A DNA stretch of 64,000 nucleotides from Nisaea denitrificans DSM 18348 (GCF_000426505.1 NZ_KE384531.1:62001-126000), one strand, 5' to 3'. Numbered from the stretch's first letter, positions 27,605 through 37,850 are shown. Program-made: numbers and translations. Notes: generated by a model not told the origin, from the letters alone.

Positions 27605-28543
27605 TTATTGCCCGATTAGGTGTTGAGCGAGCAAAAGCGTCGCAGGCATGGTCACAAAAGACAACGCGGTCTGGATCGTCACGATCCCGGCCATTGCCGG
27701 TGCGTCTCCTCCCATGGCGCGGGCCAGCGTGTAGGCGCCCGCTGCCGTCGGCGAGGCGCCGAACAGCATGGCGGCCAGGAACAGGGTGGGCTCCAGCCCG
27801 ATGGCGTAACCCGCAAAGGCCATTGCCGCCGGAAACACCATCATCTTGCCGACGACGCAGAACAGGGTCGCCTTGATATCGGTAGCCATGGCCCGGATCC
27901 GGATGTTGGCACCGACGCAGAGCAGGACGATGGGCAGGGCTGCGGCGCCGAGGATCGTCGTCATGTCGGTCAGGACCGGCACCTCGGCCCAGCCCATGAA
28001 GTTGAACGCCAGGCCAAGCCCGATGGCGAGCAGCAGCGGGTTGCGCGCCAGGTCCCGGAAAATCGCCGCCGTCAGGCTGCCGCCGTCCTTTTTGGCCAGC
28101 GCGGTTGCCATCAGGCAGACAACCACCACATTGGTAACCGGGATCAGCAGGGCTGTGACAAGCGCTGCGGTGCCGAGGATTTCGGCGCCGAAGACCTGCT
28201 CCCCCACGGCAAGCGCGATGAAGGTGTTGTGCCGGGAGCAGCCCTGCAGCACGGAGGTCCAGAGCGGCCGCTCCGTGCGGAACAGGAAGAACAGCAGCAG
28301 AGAGAACAGCACCGCTGCGCCGAACCCGCTATAGACCGCGACCGCCAGCCCGCCCAGATGCACGCCGGAAAAATCGATGGTGGCGATCTTGTTGAACAGC
28401 AGGCAGGGAAACAGCACCCAGTAGACCAGCTTGTCGTTCAGGTTCCAGAATTCGAGGCTCGGAATACCGCCCCGGCGGAGCAGGTGGCCGAGGACGATGA
28501 GCAGGAAAATCGGGGCGATGGGCAGGATGAGTGTGGAGAACAA
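27605..28543 (-). CDS. AEC-family transporter (auxin efflux carrier fold)
   Basis: 312 aa with about ten membrane segments in two halves. LILPIAPIFLLIVLGHLLRR at the start, NLNDKLVYWVLFPCLLFNKI, NPLLLAIGLGLAFNFMGWAE and FGASPTAAGAYTLARAMGGD are typical of the AEC (PIN-like) family, which exports or takes up organic anions such as malonate, malate or auxin. It lies between the Memo-AMMECR1 gene (40 bp downstream, same strand) and the divergent radical SAM gene, so it is probably co-expressed with the AmmeMemoRadiSam proteins. Substrate unknown. Confidence 0.9.
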   Translation of the reverse strand: MFSTLILPIAPIFLLIVLGHLLRRGGIPSLEFWNLNDKLVYWVLFPCLLFNKIATIDFSGVHLGGLAVAVYSGFGAAVLFSLLLFFLFRTERPLWTSVLQGCSRHNTFIALAVGEQVFGAEILGTAALVTALLIPVTNVVVVCLMATALAKKDGGSLTAAIFRDLARNPLLLAIGLGLAFNFMGWAEVPVLTDMTTILGAAALPIVLLCVGANIRIRAMATDIKATLFCVVGKMMVFPAAMAFAGYAIGLEPTLFLAAMLFGASPTAAGAYTLARAMGGDAPAMAGIVTIQTALSFVTMPATLLLAQHLIGQ

Positions 28544-28630
28544 GGAGCGATCCCGGGTTTGGGGAAGCGGTCAAAACCGGGGCGGAGTATAATCGTTTAA
28601 AAACCCGGGCGAGAACCCGGCGAGAGAACA

Positions 28631-29782
28631 TTGCTGGTGAGCGAAATGGTCATGCACGAAGCGCCGGGCCTTGCCGAAAGCGCGCCTCCCGCGCTGAAGG
28701 GCAAAGGGCCTATTGTCGAGACGGAGTTCTGGAGCCTGCTGGATGACGGGCGGGTGCAGTGCGAGCTGTGTCCGCGGTACTGCAAGCTGAAGGAAGGCGC
28801 GCGCGGACTATGTTTCGTGCGGGCGCGGCAGAATGACCGGATCGTGCTGACCACCTATGGCCGGTCCTCGGGTTTCTGTGTCGATCCGATCGAGAAGAAG
28901 CCGTTGAACCATTTCCTGCCCGGCACGCCTGTGCTGTCTTTCGGCACGGCGGGCTGCAATCTGGCCTGCAATTTCTGCCAGAACCACGACACCTCGAAGA
29001 GCCGCGAGATGGACTCGATGCAGTCCGAGGCGCAGCCGGAGGCGATTGCCCGGGCCGCCGCCAAGCTCGGCTGCCGCTCTGTCGCCTTCACCTATAACGA
29101 TCCGATCATCTTTCATGAATATGCCGACGATGTTGCCATCGCCTGCCGGGAAGCCGGGGTGAAGACCGTCGCGGTGACGGCCGGATATCTGACGGACAAG
29201 GCGCGGCCCGCCTTCTTCCGCAATGTCGATGCGGCGAATGTCGATCTGAAGGCCTTCACCGAAAGTTTCTACAAGTCGGTGACCAAGAGCGAGCTTGGTC
29301 CGGTGCTGGATACGCTGCTCTATCTGCGGCAAGAAACCGATGTCTGGTTCGAGATCACCAACCTGATCATCCCCGGCGAGAACGATAGCGAGCGGGAGAT
29401 CGACGAGATGACCGGCTGGGTGGTCGAGCATCTCGGCCCCGACGTGCCGATGCATTTCTCAGCCTTCCATCCCGATTACCGGATGCTGGACAAGGAGCGG
29501 ACGCCGTTCGATACCCTGGCCCGGGCGCGCCGGATCGCCCGCCGCAATGGCGTGCGCTACGCCTATACCGGGAACGTGCACGATCTCGGCCGGCAGAGCA
29601 CCTATTGCAGCGGCTGCGGCGAGAGGGTGATCGGCCGGGACTGGTACGTGCTGTCGGACTGGAACCTGGATGAGAAGGGCTGCTGTACCGGATGCGGCAC
29701 GAAACTCGCCGGCGTCTTCGAGCCGAAACCGGGAAACTGGGGGCAGAAGCGCCTGCCCGTCGATATCTCCGCTTTCGCCTAG
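28631..29782 (+). CDS. amrS: AmmeMemoRadiSam system radical SAM enzyme
   Basis: 383 aa; TTG 28631 gives the longest form and ATG 28646 is an equally good start. The N-terminal CELCPRYCKLKEGARGLCFV block is the family's extra Cys-rich lead. The radical SAM cluster is GCNLACNFCQNHDTSKSRE (CxxxCxxC). PLNHFLPGTPVLSFGTAGC, SVAFTYNDPIIFHEYADDVA and LKAFTESFYKSVTKSELGPV match AmrS. A C-terminal zinc ribbon (YCSGCGERVI and CTGCGTKLAG) completes it. It is divergent from the AEC transporter across an 87 bp promoter region; its TAG shares CTAG with the stop of the convergent regulator. Confidence 0.93.
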   Translation: MLVSEMVMHEAPGLAESAPPALKGKGPIVETEFWSLLDDGRVQCELCPRYCKLKEGARGLCFVRARQNDRIVLTTYGRSSGFCVDPIEKKPLNHFLPGTPVLSFGTAGCNLACNFCQNHDTSKSREMDSMQSEAQPEAIARAAAKLGCRSVAFTYNDPIIFHEYADDVAIACREAGVKTVAVTAGYLTDKARPAFFRNVDAANVDLKAFTESFYKSVTKSELGPVLDTLLYLRQETDVWFEITNLIIPGENDSEREIDEMTGWVVEHLGPDVPMHFSAFHPDYRMLDKERTPFDTLARARRIARRNGVRYAYTGNVHDLGRQSTYCSGCGERVIGRDWYVLSDWNLDEKGCCTGCGTKLAGVFEPKPGNWGQKRLPVDISAFA

Positions 29783-30678
29783 GCGATCAGCTCACGCGCC
29801 GTTTCGGTCAGTTTTGCGAGACTGGACTCCGGCGTTTCGCCCGCCGTGTCGACGCTGGTCTCGGCCCGGTCATAGAGCGGGGCGCGGGCTTCGAGGATGG
29901 CGCGGAGGTCTGACATGGCTTCGCGGTTCTGGGCCATCGGGCGCATGTCACCCTGTTCGACAACGCGCTGCATATGTTCTTCCGGGCTTGCCTGCAACCA
30001 GATCGTGTGCGAGCGGCGCAGCAGCATGGTGTAGGTGTCCGTATTGGCGACAATGCCGCCGCCGGTGGAGATCACCGCTTCGTCATACTCGTTCAGGATG
30101 GCGTTCAGGCAGCGATTCTCGTAACGCCGGAAGGCCGGCTGGCCGGAGAGGGACAGCATCTCGCCGATGCTGGCGCCGTAGTCCCGCTCGATCTCCCGGT
30201 TAAGCTCGATGAAGGGAAAGCCGAGCGTGTCCGCCAGCGCCTTGCCGAGCGTCGTTTTCCCGGCGCCGCGCAGGCCGATCAGCGAAATCCGCCGTCCCCG
30301 CGTGCCGCTGCCGGCAAAACGCCGTTCCAGAATTTCTGCCGCTTCCGACAATTCCGACGGTGCCAGCGGCGCGAGCAGCGCCTGGATTTCCGCCAGCGCC
30401 GGATCGGTGCCGCCATGCGGGTCGGCGAGTTCCATCACGGACATGTCCATGGCGTCGGCCACCTGGTGCAGCACCGCAACCGACGGGTTGCCGCGGCCGC
30501 TTTCAAGTTGGGCAAGATAGCGTTCGGAGACGCCGGAATCCCGCGCCAGGATTTTCCGGGACATGCCGCGCTGCGCCCGCGCCGCGCGCACCCGATCGCC
30601 GAGACGGGTGAGGTAATCCTCGATCCCGAGAGTATTGCGGCGCTGGTGCGGCACTTCGCTGTGCGTTCTCTGCCTCAT
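29779..30678 (-). CDS. BoxR/BzdR-type regulator: HTH + shikimate-kinase-like domain
   Basis: 299 aa. Residues about 22-85 are an XRE-type HTH (RVRAARAQRGMSRKILARDS, ERYLAQLESGRGNPSVAVL). After a helical linker, residues about 130-295 resemble shikimate kinase: ISLIGLRGAGKTTLGKALAD (P-loop), FPFIELNREIERDYGASIGE and VISTGGGIVANTDTYTMLL. This combination is known from BzdR and BoxR, repressors that bind benzoyl-CoA in the kinase-like domain. The benzoate-CoA-ligase-family gene at 31398 supports that role. It is divergent from the flavodoxin gene. Whether it binds benzoyl-CoA is inference. Confidence 0.87.
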   Translation of the reverse strand: MRQRTHSEVPHQRRNTLGIEDYLTRLGDRVRAARAQRGMSRKILARDSGVSERYLAQLESGRGNPSVAVLHQVADAMDMSVMELADPHGGTDPALAEIQALLAPLAPSELSEAAEILERRFAGSGTRGRRISLIGLRGAGKTTLGKALADTLGFPFIELNREIERDYGASIGEMLSLSGQPAFRRYENRCLNAILNEYDEAVISTGGGIVANTDTYTMLLRRSHTIWLQASPEEHMQRVVEQGDMRPMAQNREAMSDLRAILEARAPLYDRAETSVDTAGETPESSLAKLTETARELIA

Positions 30679-30749
30679 GGCCCTGGGACAGTTCCTTGCG
30701 GTTGTCGTACCGGTTTCCGATAAACCGGATGAACCTGAATTATCATTCT

Positions 30750-30778
30750 TTGCGCCTTACGATAACATGAATTATAGT
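30750..30778 (+). promoter_or_regulatory. Candidate sigma-70 promoter for the flavodoxin gene
   Basis: TTGCGC at 30750-30755 and TATAGT at 30773-30778 are separated by 17 bp, 61 bp before the flavodoxin start, within the intergenic region shared with the divergent regulator. A strong SD (GAGGAG) lies about 12 bp before the ATG. No TGCA repeat like those bound by BzdR is seen here. Confidence 0.4.
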
Positions 30779-30839
30779 GCGTGTCTGATTTAGCTCATAT
30801 TACCAAACCGGGACCCGGCCGAAGAGGAGTATTCGAGGA

Positions 30840-31304
30840 ATGAAGGTAAAGATTCTCGTTGCCACACAAGGCGGTACGGCAGATCTCTGCGCACAGGAGA
30901 TGGTCGACATCCTGGAAGACCGGGGATATGAGGCGGAAGCGACTCTGATGGGAGATTTCGGTATCGAGGTCTTCGATGAGGGCGGTCACGTCATCATCTG
31001 CACCGCGACCTACGGGTATGGCGAGATCCCCGATAACGGCACCGAATTCTTCGAAGCTCTGGTTTCCGGAAAGCCGGACCTCGCGCGGGTCAGCTTCGCA
31101 GTCTTCGGTCTTGGCGATACGACATACGAAGACACCTTCAATTTCGCCGGCGAGAAATTCGACGCGATTCTCACGGAATGCGGTGCCGAACGTGTGATCG
31201 AGCGGCATATCCATGATGCCAACTCCGGTGCGCTCGCGGAAGACGAGGCCATCGAATGGATCGAAGGCTGGATCGGCGCGCTGCAGGCGAAAGCCGCCGC
31301 CTGA
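30840..31304 (+). CDS. Flavodoxin domain protein (MioC-like)
   Basis: 154 aa. VKILVATQGGTADLCAQEMV is the FMN phosphate loop, and IICTATYGYGEIPDNGTEFF with VSFAVFGLGDTTYEDTFNFA are the two flavin-ring loops of the flavodoxin/CPR type. The chain is acidic, as in electron-transfer flavodoxins. It precedes the benzoate-CoA-ligase-family gene by 93 bp and follows the divergent BoxR-like regulator, so it may supply electrons to an enzyme of the same aromatic pathway, though none is in the window. Confidence 0.9.
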   Translation: MKVKILVATQGGTADLCAQEMVDILEDRGYEAEATLMGDFGIEVFDEGGHVIICTATYGYGEIPDNGTEFFEALVSGKPDLARVSFAVFGLGDTTYEDTFNFAGEKFDAILTECGAERVIERHIHDANSGALAEDEAIEWIEGWIGALQAKAAA

Positions 31305-31397
31305 TTCCCTGGCGCGGCGTCTCAATCTAAGAAAAATGGAGTGCCGGTAAACGGCACCCGTTCATTTCGGCCAAAACGGCCAAACTGGGAGGGACAT

Positions 31398-32945
31398 ATG
31401 GCGGAGGACGCCGTTGCCGCGCGTTTCTATAACGCGGCAGAAGACTTGATCGGCCGAAATCTCAAGGCGGGCCGAGGAGGCAAGACCGCTGTTATCGACA
31501 GTGGCGGCTCGTACACATATCAGGAGCTGGCGGACCGGATTGAGCGGTTTGCGAACGCCATCCGGGCGGCGGGTGTGCTGCCGGAGCAGCGCGTCATTCT
31601 CGCCCTGCATGACACCATCGATTTTCCGACGGCCTTTCTCGGGGCGATCTGGGCCGGTGCGATCCCGGTGCCGATCAACACCCGGCTGGCACCGCGGGAC
31701 TATGCCTACATCCTGTCCGACAGCCGGGCCGAAGCCCTGTTCGTTTCCGACAATCTGATCGACTCCGTGCTCTCGGAAGTCGGGGCGGAGCCGCGCCATG
31801 TCGTGGTCTCCGGCGCCGACGTGGCGGGACGGCAATCCTTCGCGGATTTCATTGCGGCACCGGGGGACGACACGGCGCCTGAGGAGACCACGCCGGACGA
31901 TCTTTGTTTCTGGCTCTACACTTCCGGCACGACGGGCATGCCGAAAGGCGCGGTGCATCTGCATTCCCACCTGATGGAGAGTGCCAATCTCTACGCCGTG
32001 CCAATGCTCGGTATTTCCGAGGAAGATGTCGTTTATTCGGCGGCCAAGCTGTTCTTCGCCTACGGGCTCGGGAACGGGCTGACCTTCCCCTTCGCGGTCG
32101 GGGCAACGGCAATCCTGCTGGAAGGCCCGCCCGCGCCGGCCGCAGTCTGCGAGATCATCCGGGAGCACAAGCCGACGCTGTTTTTCGGCGTGCCGACGCT
32201 GTACGGCATGCTGCTCGCGTCAAAGGATCTACCGGCAGGGGAGGAGCACGCGTTGCGGCTGTGTGTCTCGGCCGGAGAAGCGCTGCCGGAAGAACTGCTC
32301 AATCGCTGGAAACAGAGAACGGGCACGGAAATTCTGGACGGACTCGGCAGCACGGAAATGCTGCATATCTTCATTTCCAACCGGATCGGGGAGATCGTGC
32401 CGGGGGCGACCGGTAAGGCCGTTCCGGGCTATAAGTTGCGTCTGGTCGACGAGAACGGGGCCCACTGCAAGCCCGGCGAAATGGGCATTCTGGAGGTGTC
32501 CGGGCCGACAGCTGCGGTGATGTACTGGAACCAGCGGACCAAGAGCATCGACACGTTCCGGGGCGCCTGGACGCGGACCGGCGACAAGTATGTCGCGGAC
32601 GAAAACGGGGTCTATACCTATTGCGGGCGCAATGACGACATGATGAAGGTCGGCGGCATCTATGTGTCGCCGTTCGAAGTCGAGGGCGCGCTGCTGAAGC
32701 ACGAGGCCGTGCTTGAAGTCGCTGTGGTCGGCCATCCGGACCATGACGGTCTGATCAAGCCGAAAGCCTATGTGGTGCTGGCGGAAGGGGTCGATGCGTC
32801 AGATACGCTGACGGAGGATCTGACCGCTTTCGTCAAAAAGGATCTGGCGAGCTTCAAATATCCGCGCTGGATTATCTACGCGGATGAGCTGCCGAAGACG
32901 GCGACGGGAAAGATCCAGCGGTTCAAGCTCCGGGAAACCGCCTGA
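31398..32945 (+). CDS. Benzoate-CoA ligase family enzyme (ANL superfamily)
   Basis: 515 aa from ATG 31398, which has GGGAGGGA just before it. The adenylation motif is FWLYTSGTTGMPKGAVHLHS, with the second core LGSTEMLHIFISNRIGEIVP and YCGRNDDMMKVGGIYVSPFE, and the C-terminal lysine motif DELPKTATGKIQRFKLRE. NAAEDLIGRNLKAGRGGKTA at the start and AKLFFAYGLGNGLTFPFAVG are typical of benzoate-CoA ligase (BclA/BadA-like) rather than acetyl-CoA synthetase. It would activate benzoate or a related aryl acid with ATP and CoA. No ring-cleavage genes lie in the window. Confidence 0.88.
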   Translation: MAEDAVAARFYNAAEDLIGRNLKAGRGGKTAVIDSGGSYTYQELADRIERFANAIRAAGVLPEQRVILALHDTIDFPTAFLGAIWAGAIPVPINTRLAPRDYAYILSDSRAEALFVSDNLIDSVLSEVGAEPRHVVVSGADVAGRQSFADFIAAPGDDTAPEETTPDDLCFWLYTSGTTGMPKGAVHLHSHLMESANLYAVPMLGISEEDVVYSAAKLFFAYGLGNGLTFPFAVGATAILLEGPPAPAAVCEIIREHKPTLFFGVPTLYGMLLASKDLPAGEEHALRLCVSAGEALPEELLNRWKQRTGTEILDGLGSTEMLHIFISNRIGEIVPGATGKAVPGYKLRLVDENGAHCKPGEMGILEVSGPTAAVMYWNQRTKSIDTFRGAWTRTGDKYVADENGVYTYCGRNDDMMKVGGIYVSPFEVEGALLKHEAVLEVAVVGHPDHDGLIKPKAYVVLAEGVDASDTLTEDLTAFVKKDLASFKYPRWIIYADELPKTATGKIQRFKLRETA

Positions 32946-32985
32946 TCGGCGATTTCCCGGCCTCGAACTCGGGGGAGGTATTAGT

Positions 32986-33198
32986 TTAGTGCTTCGGGGC
33001 GACCTTGATGGTCGGCTCGAAGCTCACCTTCTTCTGCATCGCGGCATGAAGGTCGAACAGTGTCGCGATGCTCCGACCAAGAGCGCGCAGCGCTTCGTGG
33101 ACGGCTTTGGACCGCTCGGCGCGGCCGGCGGCGACATAACGCTCGACTTCAGAGAAGTTGATGGTTTCTCGATTAATGAGGGTTTTTGTAGCAGTCAT
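32986..33198 (-). CDS. Small conserved-looking protein, paralog of 33385-33579
   Basis: 70 aa from ATG 33198, chosen for the SD AAAGGAG about 7 bp before it rather than the upstream ATG at 33249. The central VAAGRAERSKAVHEALRALG aligns with GIAHGKRERAKAVKLMISDI of the neighbouring small gene, and both start with TLI. The rest is helical with a basic C-terminus. No known domain is recognised; it looks somewhat like the small Arg-rich regulators (DUF1127-like) of alphaproteobacteria, but I do not claim membership. The upstream region shares ATGCAGCA and ATGCATGT-GCG motifs with its paralog. Confidence 0.6.
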   Translation of the reverse strand: MTATKTLINRETINFSEVERYVAAGRAERSKAVHEALRALGRSIATLFDLHAAMQKKVSFEPTIKVAPKH

Positions 33199-33384
33199 AA
33201 CAGTGCTCCTTTTGCTCGGCGAGCCCGCTGATTCTTGCTGCTTGGCCATTTGCGTTTCCCAATGACTGACAATTTAGGTCAGGTTCATTGACATTTCAAT
33301 GTTGCAATGCAGCAAGGCTGGTATGCCGTTTTGGAAATGATGCATGTGCGAGATGCCGCGCAGTGGCGATTTCGTGCCCTGTAA

Positions 33385-33579
33385 TCAGCAACTGCAATCG
33401 GGGCACCGGGCTGAAATGGCGGTGCGGCTCATGTTCGCGCGCCATTCAAAGTGTTTCCTGACAGTATCGTAGATATCGGAAATCATTAATTTTACTGCCT
33501 TTGCGCGCTCGCGCTTGCCATGGGCAATGCCGGCAACGATTTCGGCGTTACTCGGAGTGCGGATCAGGGTGGTTCTCAT
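33385..33579 (-). CDS. Small conserved-looking protein, paralog of 32986-33198
   Basis: 64 aa from ATG 33579 with an excellent SD (AAAGGAGG, 5 bp spacer), which argues for a real gene; the longer frame to 34038 crosses the yhhQ leader and is rejected. TLIRTPSNAEIVAGIAHGKR then ERAKAVKLMISDIYDTVRKH parallels the downstream small protein, while the C-terminus has two cysteines (RCPDCSC). Upstream at 33651-33663 is a perfect palindrome CATCAA-A-TTGATG, and further on a TGCA-rich stretch. Function unknown; a small RNA- or protein-binding regulator is possible. Confidence 0.6.
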   Translation of the reverse strand: MRTTLIRTPSNAEIVAGIAHGKRERAKAVKLMISDIYDTVRKHFEWRANMSRTAISARCPDCSC

Positions 33580-33940
33580 ATCGGCCTCCTTTGAATTGGC
33601 TATGAGTGCAGCATAACAATTGCCGATAATCCGGTAATTAATATTTTTGACATCAAATTGATGCCAAAATGGATGTAAATGGAGGCTGCTATGCAGCAGG
33701 AGAATGCATCGCAGCCAGCATGAATGTGCAGTATCATGCATGTTGCGCTGCAGTATACTGCGGGCTTGTTTACATGCCTTGCGGGCTGTTGATGCCTTGA
33801 GGGCAGTTTCGCATCGACAAAGCGCAGTGAAAGACATATGAGCTGCCCCACTGTTTGGCCGGTGAGGCTTCCCACACCGGCAGAAGACATCGTGCCGATG
33901 TGGCTTCCCGCATCGGCAAGAACAGAAAAGGACCTGGTCC
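33580..33940. other. Regulatory region between the small paralog and yhhQ
   Basis: 361 bp without a gene, AT-rich at the left. It contains the palindrome CATCAAATTGATG (33651-33663), five TGCA tetramers between about 33690 and 33752, and at its right end the two tandem hairpins listed separately. It must carry promoters for the small gene on the minus strand and for the queuosine operon on the plus strand. Confidence 0.5.
33858..33917 (+). ncRNA. Two tandem hairpins with identical loop core before yhhQ
   Basis: Hairpin 1 (33858-33881): GCCGGTG, loop AGGCTTCCCA, CACCGGC. Hairpin 2 (33894-33917): GCCGATG, loop TGGCTTCCCG, CATCGGC. Both have a 7 bp stem and 10 nt loop with GGCTTCCC in common, at a 36 bp period. 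The one stem difference is compensated on both sides (G-C to A-T), as expected if structure is kept. The second ends 23 bp before the yhhQ start. Not a match to the preQ1 riboswitch consensus I know. Could be a leader RNA element, a protein-binding pair, or a duplicated repeat. Confidence 0.45.
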
Positions 33941-34516
33941 ATGACCACCACAGAAAACGCTGCGTTCAGCCGTACAGGGCTTGTCGCGGGTATGAGCGCC
34001 ATGGGCGTTGTCGTGCTCGCCTCGAACATCGCGGTCAATTACCCAATCAATGACTGGCTGACCTGGGGCGCGCTGATCTACCCGATCGCGTTTCTCGTTA
34101 CCGATCTGGTGAACCGGATCTTTGGCCCGAAACCCGCCCGCAAGGTTGTCTATGCCGGCTTCGCGACCGGTGTCGCGCTGTCCCTGTGGTTCGCCGATCA
34201 GCGCATTGCGCTCGCCTCCGGCACCGCCTTCCTGACCGCCCAACTGCTGGACATCTGGGTGTTCGACCGGTTGCGCCAGCAAAGCTGGTGGAAAGCGCCG
34301 GTGATTTCCTCGTTGCTGTCCTCCGCCCTCGATACGGCGCTGTTCTTCTCTCTCGCCTTCTACGCCACCGGCTTGCCGTGGGTGACATGGGCGATTGGCG
34401 ATTACGGGGCGAAGCTGGCCATGGCAGCGGTCCTTCTGGTGCCATTCCGCGCCTTCATCTCGCTTCTGCCGCAGCGCTTTGCGCAGGAAGAGACGGCGGC
34501 GGACGCTGCCCAGTAA
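33941..34516 (+). CDS. yhhQ: Queuosine precursor transporter (YhhQ/VUT family)
   Basis: 191 aa from ATG 33941 (AAAGGA about 10 bp upstream). It is a membrane protein with about six segments: GLVAGMSAMGVVVLASNIAV, WGALIYPIAFLVTDLVNRIF (the family's conserved TDLxNRxFG), GTAFLTAQLLDIWVFDRLRQ and SALDTALFFSLAFYA. YhhQ-type proteins (QPTR) import queuosine precursors preQ0/preQ1. The gene lies 9 bp before queA and two genes before tgt, which fits exactly. Confidence 0.92.
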   Translation: MTTTENAAFSRTGLVAGMSAMGVVVLASNIAVNYPINDWLTWGALIYPIAFLVTDLVNRIFGPKPARKVVYAGFATGVALSLWFADQRIALASGTAFLTAQLLDIWVFDRLRQQSWWKAPVISSLLSSALDTALFFSLAFYATGLPWVTWAIGDYGAKLAMAAVLLVPFRAFISLLPQRFAQEETAADAAQ

Positions 34517-34525
34517 GGTCTCCGC

Positions 34526-36690
<2,165 letters not shown>

Positions 36691-36716
36691 GTAAGGTCTC
36701 CGGACGGAAAGGGCTT

Positions 36717-37850
36717 ATGCAGCCGGAACAGCGGATCAGGCAGGAAGCGGCGGCGATCGGGTTTTCCGCCGCCGGTATCACCGCTGCCGATATCGGCACG
36801 CGGGAGCAGGATCGGCTGCGTGAATTCGTCGATAATGGCGAGCATGGCGACATGGGCTGGATGGAAGCCCATGTGGAGCGCCGGATTGCCCCTAAAGGGA
36901 TCTGGGCAGACGCCCGGTCCGTTATCGTGCTGACCCAGAATTACGGCCCGGACCACGATCCGATGGCCAATCTCGACGCCGCGGATCGGGCCAATATTTC
37001 CGTCTATGCCCGGAACAAGGATTACCACGACCTGATCAAGAAACGCCTGAAGCGGCTGGCCCGATGGATGGTTGCCGAGTTCGGCTGTCAGGTGAAGGTG
37101 TTCGTCGATACGGCGCCGGTGCTGGAAAAGCCGCTCGCCGCCGGCTCCGGACTTGGCTGGCAAGGCAAACACACCAATCTGGTCTCCCGCGAGCACGGCT
37201 CATGGATCTTTCTTGGCGAAGTCTTCACCGATATGGAGCTGGCGCCGGATGCACCGGAGATCGACCATTGCGGCAACTGCACCCGCTGTCTCGATATCTG
37301 CCCGACCGACGCCTTCCCGCGTCCCTATGCCCTCGATGCACGGCGCTGCATCTCCTATCTGACCATCGAGCATAAAGGCCATATAGCGGAGGAATTCCGG
37401 GTGCCGATGGGCAACCGGATTTATGGCTGTGACGATTGCCTTTCCGTCTGTCCCTGGAACAAGTTCGCCGAACAATCCGCCGAAGCCGCCTTCGCCGCGC
37501 GGGATGACCTGACCCTGCCGCCACTGGCTGGCTTCCTCGGCCTTGACGATGCGGCTTTCCGGGAGCGGTTCAGGGGATCGCCGGTCAAGCGGATCGGCCG
37601 GGACAGGTTTCTGCGCAATGTGCTGATCGCCTGCGGCAATAGCGGCGATGAGCTTCTTGTGCCGATGATTGGGGCGCTTTTGACGGACCCGTCCGCGATT
37701 GTCCGCGCCATGGCTGTCTGGGCGTTGTCGCGGCTGCTGCCTGCGGAGCGGTTTTCAGATTTGGCAAAAGAGCTGTCTGAAGACGAGAACGACCTTGATG
37801 TCCGGGAGGAATGGCTGAGACGGGGAGTTGGCTTCAGCGGCCTGTCATGA
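36717..37850 (+). CDS. queG: Epoxyqueuosine reductase QueG
   Basis: 377 aa. QueG reduces epoxyqueuosine to queuosine using cobalamin and two [4Fe-4S] clusters. Cluster motifs are CGNCTRCLDICPTDAFPRPY (from residue 185) and GCDDCLSVCPWNKFAEQS. GWQGKHTNLVSREHGSWIFL and RCISYLTIEHKG are conserved. A C-terminal HEAT-like stretch (RNVLIACGNSGDELLVPMIG) is as in other QueG proteins. Start 26 bp after tgt, completing the queuosine operon. Its stop overlaps the convergent PAS gene by 6 bp. Confidence 0.95.
   Translation: MQPEQRIRQEAAAIGFSAAGITAADIGTREQDRLREFVDNGEHGDMGWMEAHVERRIAPKGIWADARSVIVLTQNYGPDHDPMANLDAADRANISVYARNKDYHDLIKKRLKRLARWMVAEFGCQVKVFVDTAPVLEKPLAAGSGLGWQGKHTNLVSREHGSWIFLGEVFTDMELAPDAPEIDHCGNCTRCLDICPTDAFPRPYALDARRCISYLTIEHKGHIAEEFRVPMGNRIYGCDDCLSVCPWNKFAEQSAEAAFAARDDLTLPPLAGFLGLDDAAFRERFRGSPVKRIGRDRFLRNVLIACGNSGDELLVPMIGALLTDPSAIVRAMAVWALSRLLPAERFSDLAKELSEDENDLDVREEWLRRGVGFSGLS

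Noticed and set aside
33858-33917. A pair of Rho-independent terminators.
   Set aside because: Neither hairpin is followed by a T-tract and they lie just before a start codon.
33385-34038. A 217-codon minus-strand frame with a repeated CRCGKPHR peptide.
   Set aside because: The repeat is the translation of the two tandem hairpins; the real gene is the last 64 codons, which has its own strong SD.
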